The translations under genes and the position numbers were made by a program. The notes under the pieces are model-generated. The model had not been told where the DNA came from. It worked only from the letters and a program-made list of their open reading frames with translations, and did not search any database. Positions 1-10,967 of a stretch of DNA of 64,000 bases are shown here, piece by piece (within the stretch, counting starts at the first letter, position 1; each line of letters opens with the position of its first letter). Location of the stretch: contig CM043944.1 in NCBI GenBank assembly GCA_014529385.2, positions 171,123,240-171,187,239 on the forward strand, given 5' to 3'. Source of the DNA: Adiantum capillus-veneris (Eukaryota > Streptophyta > Polypodiopsida > Polypodiales > Pteridaceae).

Positions 1-930
1 GTCTCAGACACTTTTTCAGATTCAACATCTGAAATATCTTCTTACTCGACTCACTCGAAAACCGAAACGACAATGCGCTATAAGCATGTACTCTCTTTTT
101 ATAAAACTAATCGCCATGGAGCTCATGTTTACCTAGATCCTAACAAGGAGTATGCTATTCACATTGGTGATCATGGTACTGAGTTCGAAGAAGAGATTAG
201 GACAAACAAACAAGGAAAAATGTACATGGATAGAAATGGAACTCAGTATGTACAAGTCAAAAACCCTGATGTGATAGACAAATGGGGGTTAGAAGTAAAC
301 ACCATAATCCTAGATATGTCAGCAAAAGAAGGACCACCAACTTTAGAATTTGAGGGATACGATCAAGTAGATTTGAGGCCTTTGAAACGGCTTAGTAGGG
401 ATAATCCTAGGATCGGAGTCTATTGCTGGGAGGATAGAAACGTAAAAGATCTTCTATGGATTTTGCATGCCAAATCAGGACAACGAACGGCCATGAAGAA
501 CATCTATATCTTCAAGATCAAAGATAAGGCATCAGCAGACCTACCAACCTACCTCTTTAGAAATTGTTATAACAACAACTTTGTTATGATGGCTCCTGAG
601 AAGGTAGATCAAACCAAATACCAAGGGTATTCCATAAGGGATTGGATATTGGGACAAGGACCGAAAACAATCCCAAGAGATAAACACAGTCAGAGATCAT
701 CTGAGAGTAATGTTAAGAAACCAAAAACCACCTCATCACGAAGAAAACCGGGTGACACTAAGGCCAGTCCAGGCCTACATAAGTCACTATTTCCCACAGA
801 CTGGTCTGAAGGACTGGGAATAGGACTGCCAGGAGACCGCGAGTTGAACCAAACAGACGCATCAGACCAGCTGATTTTCAGAAATGGGTCAGAAAATACA
901 GTGGATCAAGGGATCCATATGACCACTTAG
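1..930 (+). pseudogene. Gypsy-1 N-terminal gag-region ORF (partial)
   Basis: Open from the left edge of the window to a TAG at 930, giving about 309 codons; the first ATG is at 73 but there is no stop before it. The protein is hydrophilic with aromatic and charged stretches and a basic, Ser/Lys-rich C-terminal part (about residues 200-240 of the ATG form). I recognise no domain. It sits directly before the gag capsid ORF and is most simply the matrix-like N-terminal portion of the same polyprotein, separated from it by stops. It could instead be an extra ORF specific to this family. Assignment to Gypsy-1 is inferred from position and strand. Confidence 0.5.
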
Positions 931-1004
931 CAAGCTTTAAGCAAGTGCTAAGAGCAGAACGTATATTCGATTTTCATACTCAATTCGAGGGGTTTGGAAT
1001 GACA

Positions 1005-1697
1005 TTATAAGAAAAATCATTGACATGGTTCCAAAACATTCCACCAAGGTCAATCATGGACTTGAACACATTAGCTCAAGGATTTGTAGCTGCTTGTTCC
1101 AAAACGGGGATCAAACATAAGACGGTAGCTCAAATCTACAGCTTTAAACAGGAACATGGTGAGTCTGTTAGGGATTGTGCAACTCGAATGAAACAATACA
1201 TTGCCAGATGCCTAGGGCTAGAGATACCTGCAAAAGAACGACTTGTATCTTTGTTTCTAGAGGGAATGCTAAACAAAGAACTTCATGCTAGCAAGAAGCA
1301 TACAACCCTAGAAGAGAGTGTGGCAGATGCTATTGACTTAGGAGACAATTGTGATATTTTTAACGAAGAAGATGTCCCTATGGATAACCAAAGCGAGAAA
1401 ACAGTATCCACTAAACCAGCACAAGTGAGAACAGCTACTGCAGCACCACTTTCAGCCATAGAAGATATGCTCAAAAGGATGAACGACATGATGGACAACA
1501 TGCAAAAAGCACCTATGAGGAGACCAGGACAAGGGATACCTCAACAAGGACAACCAATTAGGCCACAAAAATGGTGTGCAATTGAGGGTAAATGGACCAA
1601 TCATGAGACCCACAAGTGCTACTTCCAACCAAAGTATGATGGGAATGTTCAATACGTGCCTATGAGGCCACAAGGACAATCCATGTACAGATATTAG
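1005..1697 (+). pseudogene. Gypsy-1 gag, capsid-like region
   Basis: The translation shows the plant retrotransposon gag pattern: LTWFQNIPPRSI near the start, a central YSFKQEHGESVRDCATRMKQ segment, then LFLEGMLNKELHA. This fits the Retrotrans_gag capsid fold, which assembles the virus-like particle in the cytoplasm. The in-frame TAA just before EKSLTWFQ at about 1005 separates it from the upstream ORF, so no genuine start can be chosen here. The C-terminal third is Met/Pro/Gln-rich, as in linkers before the nucleic-acid-binding knuckle. The frame ends at a TAG at 1697 and the same composition continues after it. Confidence 0.8.
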
Positions 1698-1703
1698 CCT
1701 AAT

Positions 1704-2165
1704 ATGGCCCAAGCTCAAAGACCACCGATGGGTATGGAAAGACCTCAACCTCTGTTAGGTCAACAACCTCCATACTTAGGACATAATGCAATGCCTGTAA
1801 AGTACATGCACTCGGAAGGAGTCATAGATGAACAAGCATTAGTGCATGTTACACCCTATGCGGAGCCTAGTCCATCTACAGTAATGGTAGAAGGAGATTG
1901 GTATAATTCACATCCACCACCAATGGAAGAAACCGTGACTTAAGCTCCACTAGAGCTTGCACCAATGTATTATGTATCTAATCAAGGTGTTAGACCTCCC
2001 ATGGTAAGACCCATGATTAAGCCAAGAACGGGAAAATGTCACAACTGTGGTGTAGATAATCATTGGAAAATGAATTTCCAGAGCCTGACAAAAACCTCAA
2101 GCCAGTTGAAGCCTATTGCATACGATGTTGCAAAAGGGAGGACACTTTCCGGAAGATTGTCCTAA
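1704..2165 (+). pseudogene. Gypsy-1 gag C-terminus with degenerate zinc knuckle
   Basis: This is a Pro/Met/Gln-rich linker followed, after a stop at about 1941, by GKCHNCGVDNHWKMNFQS at about 2030-2085. The first two cysteines and the histidine of a CX2CX4HX4C knuckle are present, while the last cysteine has become another residue. A second cluster (frame-shifted, about 2105-2160) looks like a second damaged knuckle. Such knuckles package the element RNA. From 2170 to about 2500 the sequence is out of frame and nothing further can be read confidently. Confidence 0.6.
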
Positions 2166-2571
2166 AAATCCTTTAAACAAGGGTAAAACAGTAGTAAACG
2201 TAGTCCAAGTGATACCTAGTAGCACCGATTGTTCCAATCAAGGTAATCACTAGAGCCCAGGCTAAGAAAAAGAGATGAAGCTCCTCTGATGATTCATAAA
2301 ATACGAAAGTTTTCTCTCAAAGGATCAAAAGAAGCAGAAGCAAAAGATATGAGATGAGAAAACAAAAACAACGGGTTCAAATCGGGGAGAAAGCAAAAAA
2401 ACTATTCCAAGAAAAGGTGAAAGAAACTGGAAGTGAAATCAAGTAAACAACCATGAAATCTTGAGGATCCATTTTGGTTGATAAAATTTTTGAGCCTATT
2501 AATGTAGCCTTGGAAGCCTACCCAGCAGGACAAAAACCAAGCTTGAAAGTATTGCAAAACCTGAGGAGCTT

Positions 2572-3489
2572 GTGGTAAGAGACACTAAAGAAAAATCTGA
2601 TGTGGTGGTAAAACCCCACCTTGAAACAAAAGAACCAGAACTTATAGTGCTAGACAGCAAAGATGCCTTAGGCGGAATTCCATTCATAGAGGAAGATTGT
2701 CCGGGACACTTACAGAAAAAAGTTAGAGAGATCAATGATGGGAGCCTAACTCTAAAGTCAACTCCTATAGACGAAGTTTGGTTGGACAACCTACCTCCTG
2801 ATATGAACATGGATGTACAATCCTTGTAGGGGAATTGTGGATCTGAAGCTTCAGGAATGTCGAAACCATTGACCTTGAAAACATTACCCTCTTACTTGGG
2901 AGATAACGAAGATGAATCCAGAGTGTGTAAGAACACTCAAGTAAAAAGAGCTGAGCAGACCCTAGAAGTAGACAACATTCATTCAATCATGTCTACACCC
3001 ATCCAATGCACTCTTACCTTGGGAGAACTGCTAAAACTCAGACCATATTTATGGAATGATCTACAAAAAACCCTAGAGAAGGTGCGGATAAAGGGGCTAA
3101 TCTCAAAAAAAAAAAAAATGAAAAACGAAATGGACAACAAAGAGATTCGATTTGTTTCAATGAACAAAGTTAGAGAATATTACGAAGGGGAAGAAGGAAA
3201 CACCACCCTTCCATTGAAATATAATGACATTGAAACCATGGCAATACTGGATAGTGGGACAGGCATAGCCATAGCCATGAAAGCAGTATGGGAATCCTGG
3301 GGACAACCAGCCATTAGACAAACTCGAATGAAATTGCAATTGGCTAACGGACACATTGAGAGACCATTAGGGCTGCTTGAAAAAGTGATAGTCAATTCCT
3401 GTGGGATTGAACGTCAATACACTGTTGCCATAGTAAACTTTGAAAGAAAACTCAATTATGAAATCATATTGGGAAGACTTTTCATGTGA
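2572..3489 (+). pseudogene. Gypsy-1 aspartic protease (retropepsin) region
   Basis: Two open segments (2572-2829 and 2857-3489) cover the region before RT. The second contains MAILDSGTGIAIAMKAVWE, with the D-S-G retropepsin active-site triplet, followed about 60 residues later by YEIILGRLFM, the hydrophobic-hydrophobic-G motif that closes the fold. Retropepsins work as dimers to mature the Gag-Pol polyprotein. The first segment has no recognisable domain and is linker. An A11 run at 3107-3117 is a likely slippage site. The frame stops at 3487. Confidence 0.75.
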
Positions 3490-3531
3490 TAGGTACAACT
3501 TATCAAAGATTGGAGAAACAATTATCTGTAC

Positions 3532-4654
3532 TTGAAGCAAGTGGGATCTATAACAAGGGTAAATCTAAACGATCACACTTATAGAGATGTCTTAAAAACA
3601 GTCATACAAGAGTTTGATTCAGTCTCTTCGGCTGAAACTAAGCTTCCATCCTGGTTAAACAAGTACATTCCTATTTGGATGTGTGGAGCCTTAGAAAATG
3701 AGAGTTTAAAAAGAGAAGAATGTATTCTAGAAAGGGTTGCACAGACGAAGCCTATGTACCTGAACCCTTTCCAGAGCATTTGTTTGAGCCATTTGACTGG
3801 ACTCAAATTTTAGCGACAATGGATGTATGTATGAATAGGTTTATGCCTACTCAATTTTGCAATGAGGATGGCTACGACATAATTCCCATCCAAATGATTT
3901 CAACCCTCAACATTGAAGATGAAGATGAGGAACCCAAGGACTTGATGAAAGCTCAACAAATCTTTTCAGACCTCTACTATGATGCAACAGATGAGTTAGA
4001 TGAACACTCAGCTACCTCAGAAGATTTGGGGTCAGAAAAGGAACTTATGAGAGCTAAGCTACTCTTGAAAGGAGGGGAGGAAAAGTTTTTTGACTTTCCT
4101 AACCAGAAATCAAGAAGAAAAAAATGGTATAGACAAAAAAGAGACACCAAAAACGTGAAAACAAGACCTACGCCATCAGTCTCTAGTAGAACACAATTCC
4201 TGATGCAGATAGATGCAAATGATTGTGTCAAGGACAAAATCACTGGCAGATATCCTTCAAACAAAAATCTAGAAATATCTAAAACATCGAGAAAAACAAG
4301 GAAGGATACTCAAGCAAAGCCAAACAAACAGGAGAAGGGGCCAACCATGACACGAGTTGAGCGGAAAAAGAAATATTGAAGTTGAAAAAAGCTCTAAAGG
4401 AGATATATACAACTGAAATGGAAACCATGGAAGAGGATGGTAAGGATGTAATGAGTGTTCCATTCCATTACAAAAAGTATACTCTCCAAGATAGAAAAAT
4501 CATAGTCGAACAACCTGTTCAGGAATTACGGAAACAAGGTGAGTCATACAAAGGGCCCGAGAACGCGAAAAAGATAGACTTAGCTGAACCAAGGAAAAAA
4601 CCTAGGCCTGCCTACATTGCAAACAACCTAGCAGAGAAAGAAGAAGAGCTTTAA
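3532..4654 (+). pseudogene. Gypsy-1 protease-RT connecting region
   Basis: Three overlapping open segments (3532-3813, 3720-4379, 4376-4654) encode acidic then strongly basic, Lys/Arg-rich sequence with no recognised domain. It lies between the protease and the RT palm, where plant Gypsy elements have a variable spacer. The frame changes between segments are consistent with small indels in a dead copy. Confidence 0.5.
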
Positions 4655-4659
4655 TATCA

Positions 4660-5570
4660 AGATATCTTTGCTTGGTCTTACAAGGATTTGTCAACATACC
4701 ATACCCATGAGAGATGATGCAAAACCAAGTAGACAAAGGCCATACACATATAATGAAATATTTTCCATGAAAATCAAAGAAGAGATTGAGAAACTAAAGG
4801 GAGCTTAATTTATTTACGAAATTGAACACACAGATTGGGTGTCTCCAATTGTGGTAGTACCCAAGAAGAATGGAACAAGTGTGTGTCAATTTAAAAAAAG
4901 TGAATGCAGCTACCATTAGAAACAACTTTCCTCTTCAATCACTGAGCATGTTTTAGAAAGAGTTGCACGAAAAAAAGCTTACAGTTTCTTAGATGGATTT
5001 TCGGGATACAATCAACTTCTAGTTGACCCAAAAGATCAGCATAAAACTGCTTTTGCAATGGAATGAGGTATTTTTGCCTATTGGGTTATGCCTTTTGGGT
5101 TAACTAATGCTCCAGCCGCATTTCAAAGATTGATGAGCCATGCTTTTAAAGAATATCTTAGAAAATTCTTGGAAGTGTATATGGATGATCTATGCGTACA
5201 TTCACCAATCCGAGTTGAACATTTTGAACACCTCAAAAAGGTATTCGAAAAATGTAGACTTTATAGGATTTGCCTAAATCCTAAAAGTGCACATTCATGG
5301 GTAGACAAGGAAAAATTCTTGGAATATAGTGTCTAAAAATGGCATAGCTACTGATATTGAAAAAATTCATGTCATTGCTGATTTGCCAAGACCAACAACA
5401 GTCAAGGGCGTTCAAGCCTTCATGGGTTTAGATGCTTCCAATTTTGCTATAGGATGTATACTAGCTCAACCAGGAGACGGGAAAATTGACTTTCCTATTT
5501 CTTATGCTAGTCGACATTTAATATGGCAAAAAATAATTACACTGCCATTGAAAGAGAAGGGGTAGGAATG
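4660..5570 (+). pseudogene. Gypsy-1 reverse transcriptase and start of RNase H
   Basis: RT motifs appear in order in shifting frames: WVSPIVVVPKKNGTS (about 4840-4880), SFLDGFSGYNQL (motif A, about 4985-5020), MPFGLTNAPAAFQRLM (motif B, 5088-5135) and EVYMDDLCVHS (catalytic YMDD, about 5175-5205). After the palm come VKGVQAFMGL and DASNFAIGCILAQPG, the RT-RNase H connection and first RNase H strand. The enzyme copies element RNA into DNA in the particle. At least four stops or frameshifts lie across the domain, so it cannot be active. Confidence 0.9.
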
Positions 5571-6080
5571 ATCTATGCCATTAAAAAGTATAGACATTAC
5601 CTATTAGCCAGCAAGTTTGTTTTCTTTATAGACGAACAAGCTTTGTTGTATTTGGTCATAATCCATGCAGCACAGGAAGAATAGTGAGATGGTTCATCAT
5701 TCTTCTGGAATTTGATTTCATTGTGGTTGTAAAAAAGGGCACTACACATCAAAGAGCAGATTATTTGTCAAGATTGTTTCGGGAGAATACCTAAAGGGGT
5801 AGACAATGATCTACCAGATGCCTACTTGTTCTCCATGGAAATGATACCTCGATGGTCGAAAAACATGGTATCATTGATGACAATAGCTCAAGTGGATTCA
5901 CAAATACCACTTCCTATTACAATTGGATTAATCGAGCAATCTGCTATGCATCAATTACTAGCTGGTAGGCTATACAAAAGAAATCGAGACGGAATATTGC
6001 TCTTATGCATTAATCCTTAGGAGAAAAACCAGTACCTAAGTCAAGCACATATTACCGTAGTAGGACTTCACTTTGCGAAA
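5571..6080 (+). pseudogene. Gypsy-1 RNase H remainder and linker
   Basis: Beyond DASNFAIGCILAQPG the frame shifts; fragments read MIYAIKKYRHYLLASKFVFF (about 5569-5628) and ADYLSRLF (about 5758-5781), which are the usual RNase H second half and the D-x-LSR end motif of Gypsy RNase H. The segment 5826-6020 has no clear domain and leads into the integrase zinc-binding region. Confidence 0.65.
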
Positions 6081-6089
6081 GACCAAACT

Positions 6090-7436
6090 ATGCAAAGAAT
6101 CTTGAGACTTGGAGTATTTTGGCCGACTATGAGGAGTGATGTTCGGTCTTTTGTAAAGTATTGTCCTCAATGTCAAAAACAAACACCCATACCTCATGTA
6201 ACATTGTTTCAAATGTCACATGTTCTTAAGTGGAGTAACTATCTGGTTACTTACTTATCAAGCCGAACATTTCCTGAGGATATGAGTAAACTCCGTCAAA
6301 GAGCAATTGAAACGGAAGCAAGAGACTATGCTCTTATTGGGAACCAATTGTATCACAGAGGTAAAGATCAACATTTGCATCTTTGTGCAAATGAAGACGA
6401 GTATATTCCAATTATAGAACAAGCACATACTGGATTAGCTGGAGGTCACTTTTCTAGTGAAACCACCACAAGAACAATCTTAATGGCATGCATATGGTGG
6501 CCAACACTTTTTGCAGATGCCAAAGAATATGTTCAAAGGTGTGATGCTTATCAACGAGCAAAAATGACAACACGTGTAGATAGCATGCCCTTAAGACCAA
6601 TGATGGGTGCTAGAGCTTTCGCAAAGTGGGGTATAGATTTTGTTGGGCCGATACAGCCACCTGCTTATAGAACCCAAGCTCATTATATCATTGTAGCTAC
6701 GGACTATTTGACCAAGTGCGCCGAGGCTAAACCAACTCAAAAGAATGATGCCAGAACCACTGCCGCATTCTTATATGAGTATGTATTCACGAGATATGGA
6801 CTGCCAACATAAATTGTCAGTGATAGAGGAACTCATTTCCTCAATGAGGTAATCGAGTATTTGCTTAATGAGTTTATGGTCATCCATAACAAATCAGCTC
6901 CCTATCACCCACAAGCAAACGGACAAGCTGAGCATACGAACAAAATTCTTAGCTCGGTATTGACTAAAGTGGTTAGTTCAGGAAGGATAGACTGGGAAAT
7001 AAATCTCCATCCAGCTCTATGGGCTTATCGAGTTTCATTCAAAACAGCTTTAAATGCTACACCCTTTAACCTTGTTTATGGTCTTGATGCCATACTGCCA
7101 ATAGAGTTTCTATTGTTGACATTAAGGGTAGCTAAGGATCTTGAGTGGACTCGACATGAATTGTCAGAAAGACTTGAAGATTTAGAAAAGCTAGATAAGC
7201 AAAGGCTAACTGTTGTAGCTCACATCTATGCACAAAAGCGAAAACAAAAACAGTTTTTTGATTCCCATCTAATAACAAAAATCTTCAAGAAAGGGGACTT
7301 AGTTTTAGTCTATTCCCTTAAGCAACACATTCCCAAGTTTAAGAAAAAGAAAAGCGGACCATTTATCATTGAAAATGTATCTCCAAGTGGAGCAGTAAAG
7401 TTGTCCACCCTAGATGGTGAAGCAATGGCTAATTAG
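6090..7436 (+). pseudogene. Gypsy-1 integrase
   Basis: The HHCC zinc-binding region is present (GHFSSETTTRTI then CDAYQRAK), apparently after a partial duplicate of the same region (VFWPTMRSDVRSF then CPQCQKQ at about 6110-6180). The catalytic core follows with GIDFVGPIQPP (first D), the stretch from 6811 with SDRGTHFL (second D) and PQANGQAEHTNKILSS (E). A TAA at 6810-6812 splits the core. The C-terminal part contains KGDLVLVYS and GPFIIENVSPSGAVKLS, the usual C-terminal DNA-binding fold. No chromodomain is visible. Integrase inserts the cDNA into the genome; this copy is dead by nonsense mutation. Confidence 0.9.
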
Positions 7437-7483
7437 ATTAGAGGATTTCGTTTAAAGAAATACAATTTGCCGCTATAGTAAGA

Positions 7484-8640
7484 ATGCATGTAGCCAAGAA
7501 AAGGAGGATTAAACGACAACAGGTTATTGATGAAGCCCAAGATAAAGCTCGACTTTGGGTACTCAAACAAAAAGCTGCTCTCAGGAATCAACAGATATCG
7601 ATTCCCATCAACACTCTAGAAATAGATGACCGACAATGGAAATTACCTAAAGATGTAGTTTCAACAGATGATGAATGGTTAGATGGAATGAATGGTTAGA
7701 TGGAATGGACCTGCGCATCAAAGTACAGCTCAACAATCATAGCACCAATGCTTTGGTCAACACAGGAGCTAGAGTAAATGCAGTCAGTTATTCCACATAC
7801 AAGAAGGCAACAAGTCAAGCATTGACAACAGGAATAGCGACAATCAAAGGATGCAACAAGAACCCAAGCCCAACATTGGGAGTAGTCAACTTGAACGTGA
7901 TAGTACATGGATGTTCATGTTCTCATCAGTTTGTATGCTTACCAAGTGAACACATGAATGAGACGATGATTCTTGGAATTCCCTGGATGCGGACATACAA
8001 AGCAGTACCAAATTGAGATACAAATCATCTCAAGCTATCACCTCAAAGTGAGCAACTCATTGTTCCAATTGCACCAAGCAAGGAGGAATGGAAAGGAAGC
8101 AATCAGAAGATCAAACCACAATGTAATCAATCTTCTCCATCCTGTCAACAAGCAAATGGTACAAGTAGCATGCAAGGAGTCAGGCAAATTTGGGTACCAA
8201 AAGCACAGCTTAAGGATAAGCCGATTTAAATCTGGGTGCCCAAAACATCACCGACAAAACCAAAGCAAGTTCCAAGGGTCAAAACACAGAAATGAGCATC
8301 TCCAAGCAAGGAACCTAACTTGAAATGGATTTGGTAGAAAAAGAAGCACGTATCTTCTCCACAAGCTGTAAAAACAATCAAGCAATGGAGAGTTAAGTCT
8401 CAAAAGACTCCACCACACCAAGCAAACCAACCTACCAATGGCGAGAAAAAGCTCGACAACAGTCAAAAGTGCTACCAACAGCTCAGGTAATCAGCGTGCT
8501 GAAGCATCCTGATGGTACAATCAAACAGGGAGCACACAAGCTACAAGATTTGCTCTTTGGGAGACAGCAACAGCAAACCTCGACATCAAAAACCCTTGAG
8601 TTATTACTCAAGACCCAGCTCTTGCACAGCATAGTGGTTT
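7484..8640 (+). pseudogene. Gypsy-1 post-integrase ORF with a second protease-like domain
   Basis: After integrase come a basic segment (7484-7699) and an ORF at 7675-8016 that looks like a retropepsin monomer: strand-like VQLNNHSTNALVNTGARVNA, in which NTGA stands where DTGA is expected, then MILGIPWMRTYKAV, the typical closing motif. The catalytic Asp is replaced by Asn, so proteolysis is unlikely. Damaged Lys/Pro/Gln-rich sequence follows, with a segment near 8455-8640 containing LKHPDGTIKQGAHKLQDLL. I do not recognise that tail. A protease fold after integrase is not the usual Gypsy order, because the normal protease is at 2857-3489. Confidence 0.5.
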
Positions 8641-8780
8641 GAATTGCATTGCTCTTCAAAGCATGGTAGAGCCAACCGGCTATGCATAGACACGATTGTT
8701 CAACCCATGCACAAAGTCATCCCGGAGTATGCCATCTAGGAGGGGTGGAAGGGCACTAAGTAATTAAGGACTATGTTTGA

Positions 8781-8795
8781 AGAGGGAGGAAAAAG
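8781..8795 (+). other. Candidate polypurine tract of Gypsy-1
   Basis: A 15-base all-purine run, preceded about 40 bases upstream by a second G/A-rich stretch (8738-8754). Such tracts prime plus-strand DNA synthesis next to the 3' LTR. The next TGTTA is at 8801, five bases further on, a spacing slightly larger than usual. Confidence 0.4.
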
Positions 8796-8800
8796 TTCAA

Positions 8801-9770
8801 TGTTAACGTGTGTTTTTTTGTAAAGTTACCTAATAATGCCCTTATAATTCATCATCAAGGGAAAATTCATCGATAATATCTTTCTGATGAATCTAAATAG
8901 TGTATATACTATCAGAAAATCATCAAAATATAGAGCTTTTTGGTTATTTTTTATCATTTTTATTGATAATGAGACTTAAAAATAGAGAAATCCAACAAAA
9001 AATAAAAAAGACGTGTTTTTCAATGGATTTTCATAATTATTGGATTTTCACTTTGCTTTTTTAGCGCATTTTGTTATTTTCTATGATTTTTTCAATAAAC
9101 AGGTCAAAAATCAACAAATAAATAGCAAAGGAGATCAAATGGAAAAACGGAAGACCCGGTGGTGATCAGAAAGACAAGGCGGACAAGCACAAATTTTTTT
9201 GATGAAATCGAAAGATGGAAGCGGGAAGCTTAAATTAGGCGGCCAGATCTTCTTTTGCAAAATTCTTGCAGAACGAGCTATAGGAATCCGATCGGGGAAA
9301 TTTTTGAGTCTAACATAGATTTCACGGCCTAGTAGGACTAATGGGGGAATCTGAGGAAAAATAGTTCCTGAAGTCCAGGTATAGATAACCCAGGTAGGCT
9401 AAAACAACCTCATTTCCACTTGTTACCTTTGTAGAGAGAGATTTTCCACCTCTTTTGCGCATACTGTCCGGAGTCTACAACTTCTTGTTTTCCGCACCGT
9501 CTCACACGAGACATGAGGGGTAAGTTCTTTACTCATCAATGATCCATTTTGTATGGCAGGTAGCTAGTCTAAACCCCTAGAAAAAACCCTAGAATCCGAG
9601 CAGTGCACGAAGACCTACGACCAAAAACTGACTATAGCGGCATGTTAGCTCGACCAAATCAGATGGGATTTGAATTGTAGCATGCCCTAACCTAATAGAA
9701 CCTTTCTATATCATCAGTTGACCATTCCGTGAGGGTCGAGGGGGTCCCCAGTAGAAAAGCTAGGTTTTTG
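8801..9770 (+). other. AT-rich non-coding region, possible Gypsy-1 3' LTR
   Basis: It starts with TGTTAACGTG after the purine tract. AT-rich sequence follows, then a pyrimidine-rich leader-like part and a strong splice-donor-like GGGTAAGT at about 9519-9526. There is no ORF of interest. The matching 5' LTR would be outside the window, so LTR identity and its end cannot be tested here. It is not similar by eye to the LTR at 14563-14845. Confidence 0.3.
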
Positions 9771-10182
9771 ACAGATGTCAGAATTTGGTTCTGACTCCAT
9801 AGACAGCTTGGCTACGAGGTTTATATACAATGTATATGATTGGTTTTGTGAAATCAATCAAGCAAAGCCCTCGAAAAGTAGAAAATGGCTCGAAGGTTAC
9901 AAAGTGTCAATTTCGATATACGAGGTCAAACTGACTCCAAATGAGCCAAAATTGGATGAGTTGCTTCACGGCTATGTTGTAGACAAGTCCAAAGCCTCAC
10001 AAGTGACAAACCAACTCAATAAGCAGTGTAGTCACAGCAATTGGTGATTTCAGAGTCGACAAAGCACAAAGTGATGCCGACAAGACCAAAACTTGACCAT
10101 ATTCAATTTAGAACTTGTTTTAGGTGTATAGAACGTGTTTAGGTCAAAAAATTTAAGTTTTTCAAGAGAATTGTGACTGTTG

Positions 10183-10202
10183 TAAATAATCGCGATTATT
10201 TA
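10183..10202. repeat. 20-bp perfect palindrome, copy 1
   Basis: TAAATAATCGCGATTATTTA is its own reverse complement over all 20 bases. It is the first of three copies in 600 bp. Confidence 0.9.
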
Positions 10203-10468
10203 CTTTTGCACTATTTTTGCTTGGAAATTGTATCATCACCTCACCTATCATGTGTACACACCTATTACATGCCAAAAATCAAGCATGAGCCAAAATGAGC
10301 ACCTATAACTTGGAAAATTGTCTAAAAACACAAAGAATTCTTTGCAAGCCAAATTTTGAGTTATAGACCAATGTTTTTGATCCAAATCATCTCATATCAC
10401 ATACACAGAGTCTATACAATGCCTAGAACCAATTTGTACCAAAAAATGTTGATTTTGGTAGAAAAGTT

Positions 10469-10484
10469 AATAATCGCGATTATT
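10469..10484. repeat. Palindrome, copy 2 (16-bp core)
   Basis: AATAATCGCGATTATT, palindromic over 16 bases; the outermost left base differs from copies 1 and 3, while the right flank TTACTTT is shared with both. Confidence 0.9.
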
Positions 10485-10759
10485 TACTTTCTAGCCAAAA
10501 AGGAGGAATTTTGATATTTTGCCATCATACATCCAAAGTACATGATGTGTTAAACCCACCAGCCAAGTTTGAACCAATTTGAGCTCAAAATCTCAAATTT
10601 CCATTATATCTACTGTTTCAGAGACCTAAAGCCAAAATTTGGCATCATTTTCACCCTATGCATCCAAATGAGTCCATATTTCACTCAGAGCATGTATTTC
10701 ATATATACTTCAAGCCTGTGATAGCAAGTTTGCAAAAAGTTGGAGAAATTACTCAGCTA

Positions 10760-10779
10760 TAAATAATCGCGATTATTTA
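10760..10779. repeat. 20-bp perfect palindrome, copy 3
   Basis: Identical to copy 1 over 20 bases and again followed by CTTT. Spacing from copies 1 and 2 is roughly 285-295 bp. A half-conserved version (TTAATAATCGCGATTTTG) occurs far away near 17943. Confidence 0.9.
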
Positions 10780-10967
10780 CTTTGGTTGCAAATTTTTGTT
10801 TGAACTTGACATTTTTGTTCCTTGCATGTTTTTATGCATCTATGCTTGTTCAAAAATTGATTTGAAGCAAATTGGACCAAAATTGTCAGCATTTCAGACT
10901 AAAGGACACTTCAGAGAAAAATCTATCAAATCTGCTAATTTTGACACTCTATTCACTGAATAGGAGC

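Larger units (their letters stand above)
1..8800 (+). mobile_element. Decayed Ty3/Gypsy retrotransposon (Gypsy-1), 5' end outside the window
   Basis: One element on the + strand in the order gag, CCHC knuckle, protease, RT, RNase H, integrase, which is the Ty3/Gypsy order. The reading frame is broken by many stops and frameshifts, so it is an old copy. The 5' LTR and leader lie to the left of base 1, because the first ORF is open to the window edge. The 3' side has a purine-rich tract and a possible LTR start near 8801. Domain order and motifs are seen directly; the outer 3' boundary is inferred. Confidence 0.85.
9771..10967 (+). other. Long non-coding leader with three palindromes
   Basis: About 1.2 kb before the gag-like ORF. 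An open stretch of 90 codons at 9775-10047 has no recognisable domain and may be chance. The notable content is three spaced copies of an AT-rich palindrome centred on TCGCGA (listed separately). The position, between a splice-donor-like site near 9520 and the ORF start at 10968, would suit an untranslated leader or leader intron, but that is inference. Confidence 0.35.

Noticed and set aside
1283-1748. Minus-strand ORFs opposite gag
   Set aside because: Shadows of the gag frame; no recognisable sequence.
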